The translations under genes were made by a program, and so were the position numbers. The notes below the pieces were generated by a model. That model made no database searches. It had not been told where the DNA came from and saw only the letters and a program-made list of their open reading frames with translations. Positions 5,411 to 5,452 of a stretch of 5,452 nt of DNA are shown here, piece after piece (within the stretch, counting starts at the first letter, position 1; every line of letters starts with the position of its first letter). This DNA comes from Synergistota bacterium. Its GTDB lineage: Bacteria; Synergistota; JAGHAJ01. Where the stretch lies: contig JAGHAJ010000075.1 in the NCBI GenBank assembly GCA_021161545.1, positions 1-5,452 on the forward strand, read 5' to 3'.

Positions 5411-5452
5411 CAATAACTTCCTTCCCTCACTCTCTTTAAATCTGCATCTACC
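5410..5452 (-). CDS. gmd: C-terminal end of a gene, probably GDP-mannose 4,6-dehydratase
   Basis: Only 13 codons and a TGA stop (5410-5412) lie in the window, reading VDADLKRVREGSY. The stop shares one base with the rmd ATG (TGATG), so the two are probably translationally coupled. From memory, many GDP-mannose 4,6-dehydratases end with a segment like MVDADL plus a short charged tail, and this enzyme makes the substrate of Rmd. The assignment is inferred from that short match and from the neighbours rmd and manC. The frame that continues into rmd is also open to the edge but has no start codon upstream of the TTG at 5413, and would not make the expected Rmd N-terminus. Confidence 0.5.
   Translation of the reverse strand, partial: VDADLKRVREGSY

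Overview
The window looks like chromosomal DNA from a bacterium, probably a thermophile, and it is moderately AT-rich. The bacterial assignment rests on strong AGGAGG-type ribosome binding sites, several TTG/GTG starts, and a textbook sigma-70 promoter (TTGACA, 16 bp, TATAAT). The thermophile suggestion is softer. It comes from frequent AGA/AGG/ATA codons and from proteins that resemble, from memory, Thermotoga (SpeD, SpeE) and methanogen (PdaD) homologues. I cannot name the species.

Layout. (1) 1-579, plus strand: the last 192 residues of a metal-dependent nucleotide-sugar glycosyltransferase, cut by the left edge. (2) 580-642: a short convergent gap with two hairpins, the first of which ends in a U-tract for leftward transcripts. 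(3) 643-3248, minus strand: a tight four-gene operon read as pdaD, speE, speB, speD. (4) 3249-3381: an intergenic region holding the operon's promoter or promoters. (5) 3382-5410, minus strand: rmd followed by manC, preceded at the right edge by 13 codons that look like the C-terminus of gmd.

How the genes work together. The spe operon encodes a complete route from arginine to spermidine. Pyruvoyl-type arginine decarboxylase makes agmatine, an agmatinase-family ureohydrolase removes urea, SAM decarboxylase makes the aminopropyl donor, and an aminopropyltransferase uses it. Both decarboxylases are self-cleaving pyruvoyl enzymes, so neither needs PLP. The order of the urea-removing and aminopropyl-adding steps (through putrescine, or through N1-aminopropylagmatine as in Thermus) cannot be settled from sequence. 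The gmd-rmd-manC group fits synthesis of GDP-mannose and then GDP-D-rhamnose for surface polysaccharide or glycoprotein glycans. No promoter for this group is visible here, so it probably starts beyond the right edge.

The families are all known, and I see no phage, IS, CRISPR, tRNA or rRNA sequence and no clearly undescribed system. The points worth a second look are the PdaD-led operon, an atypical SpeE substrate loop, a Gly-to-Ser change in the Rmd nucleotide-binding loop, and the run of TTG-TCT starts.
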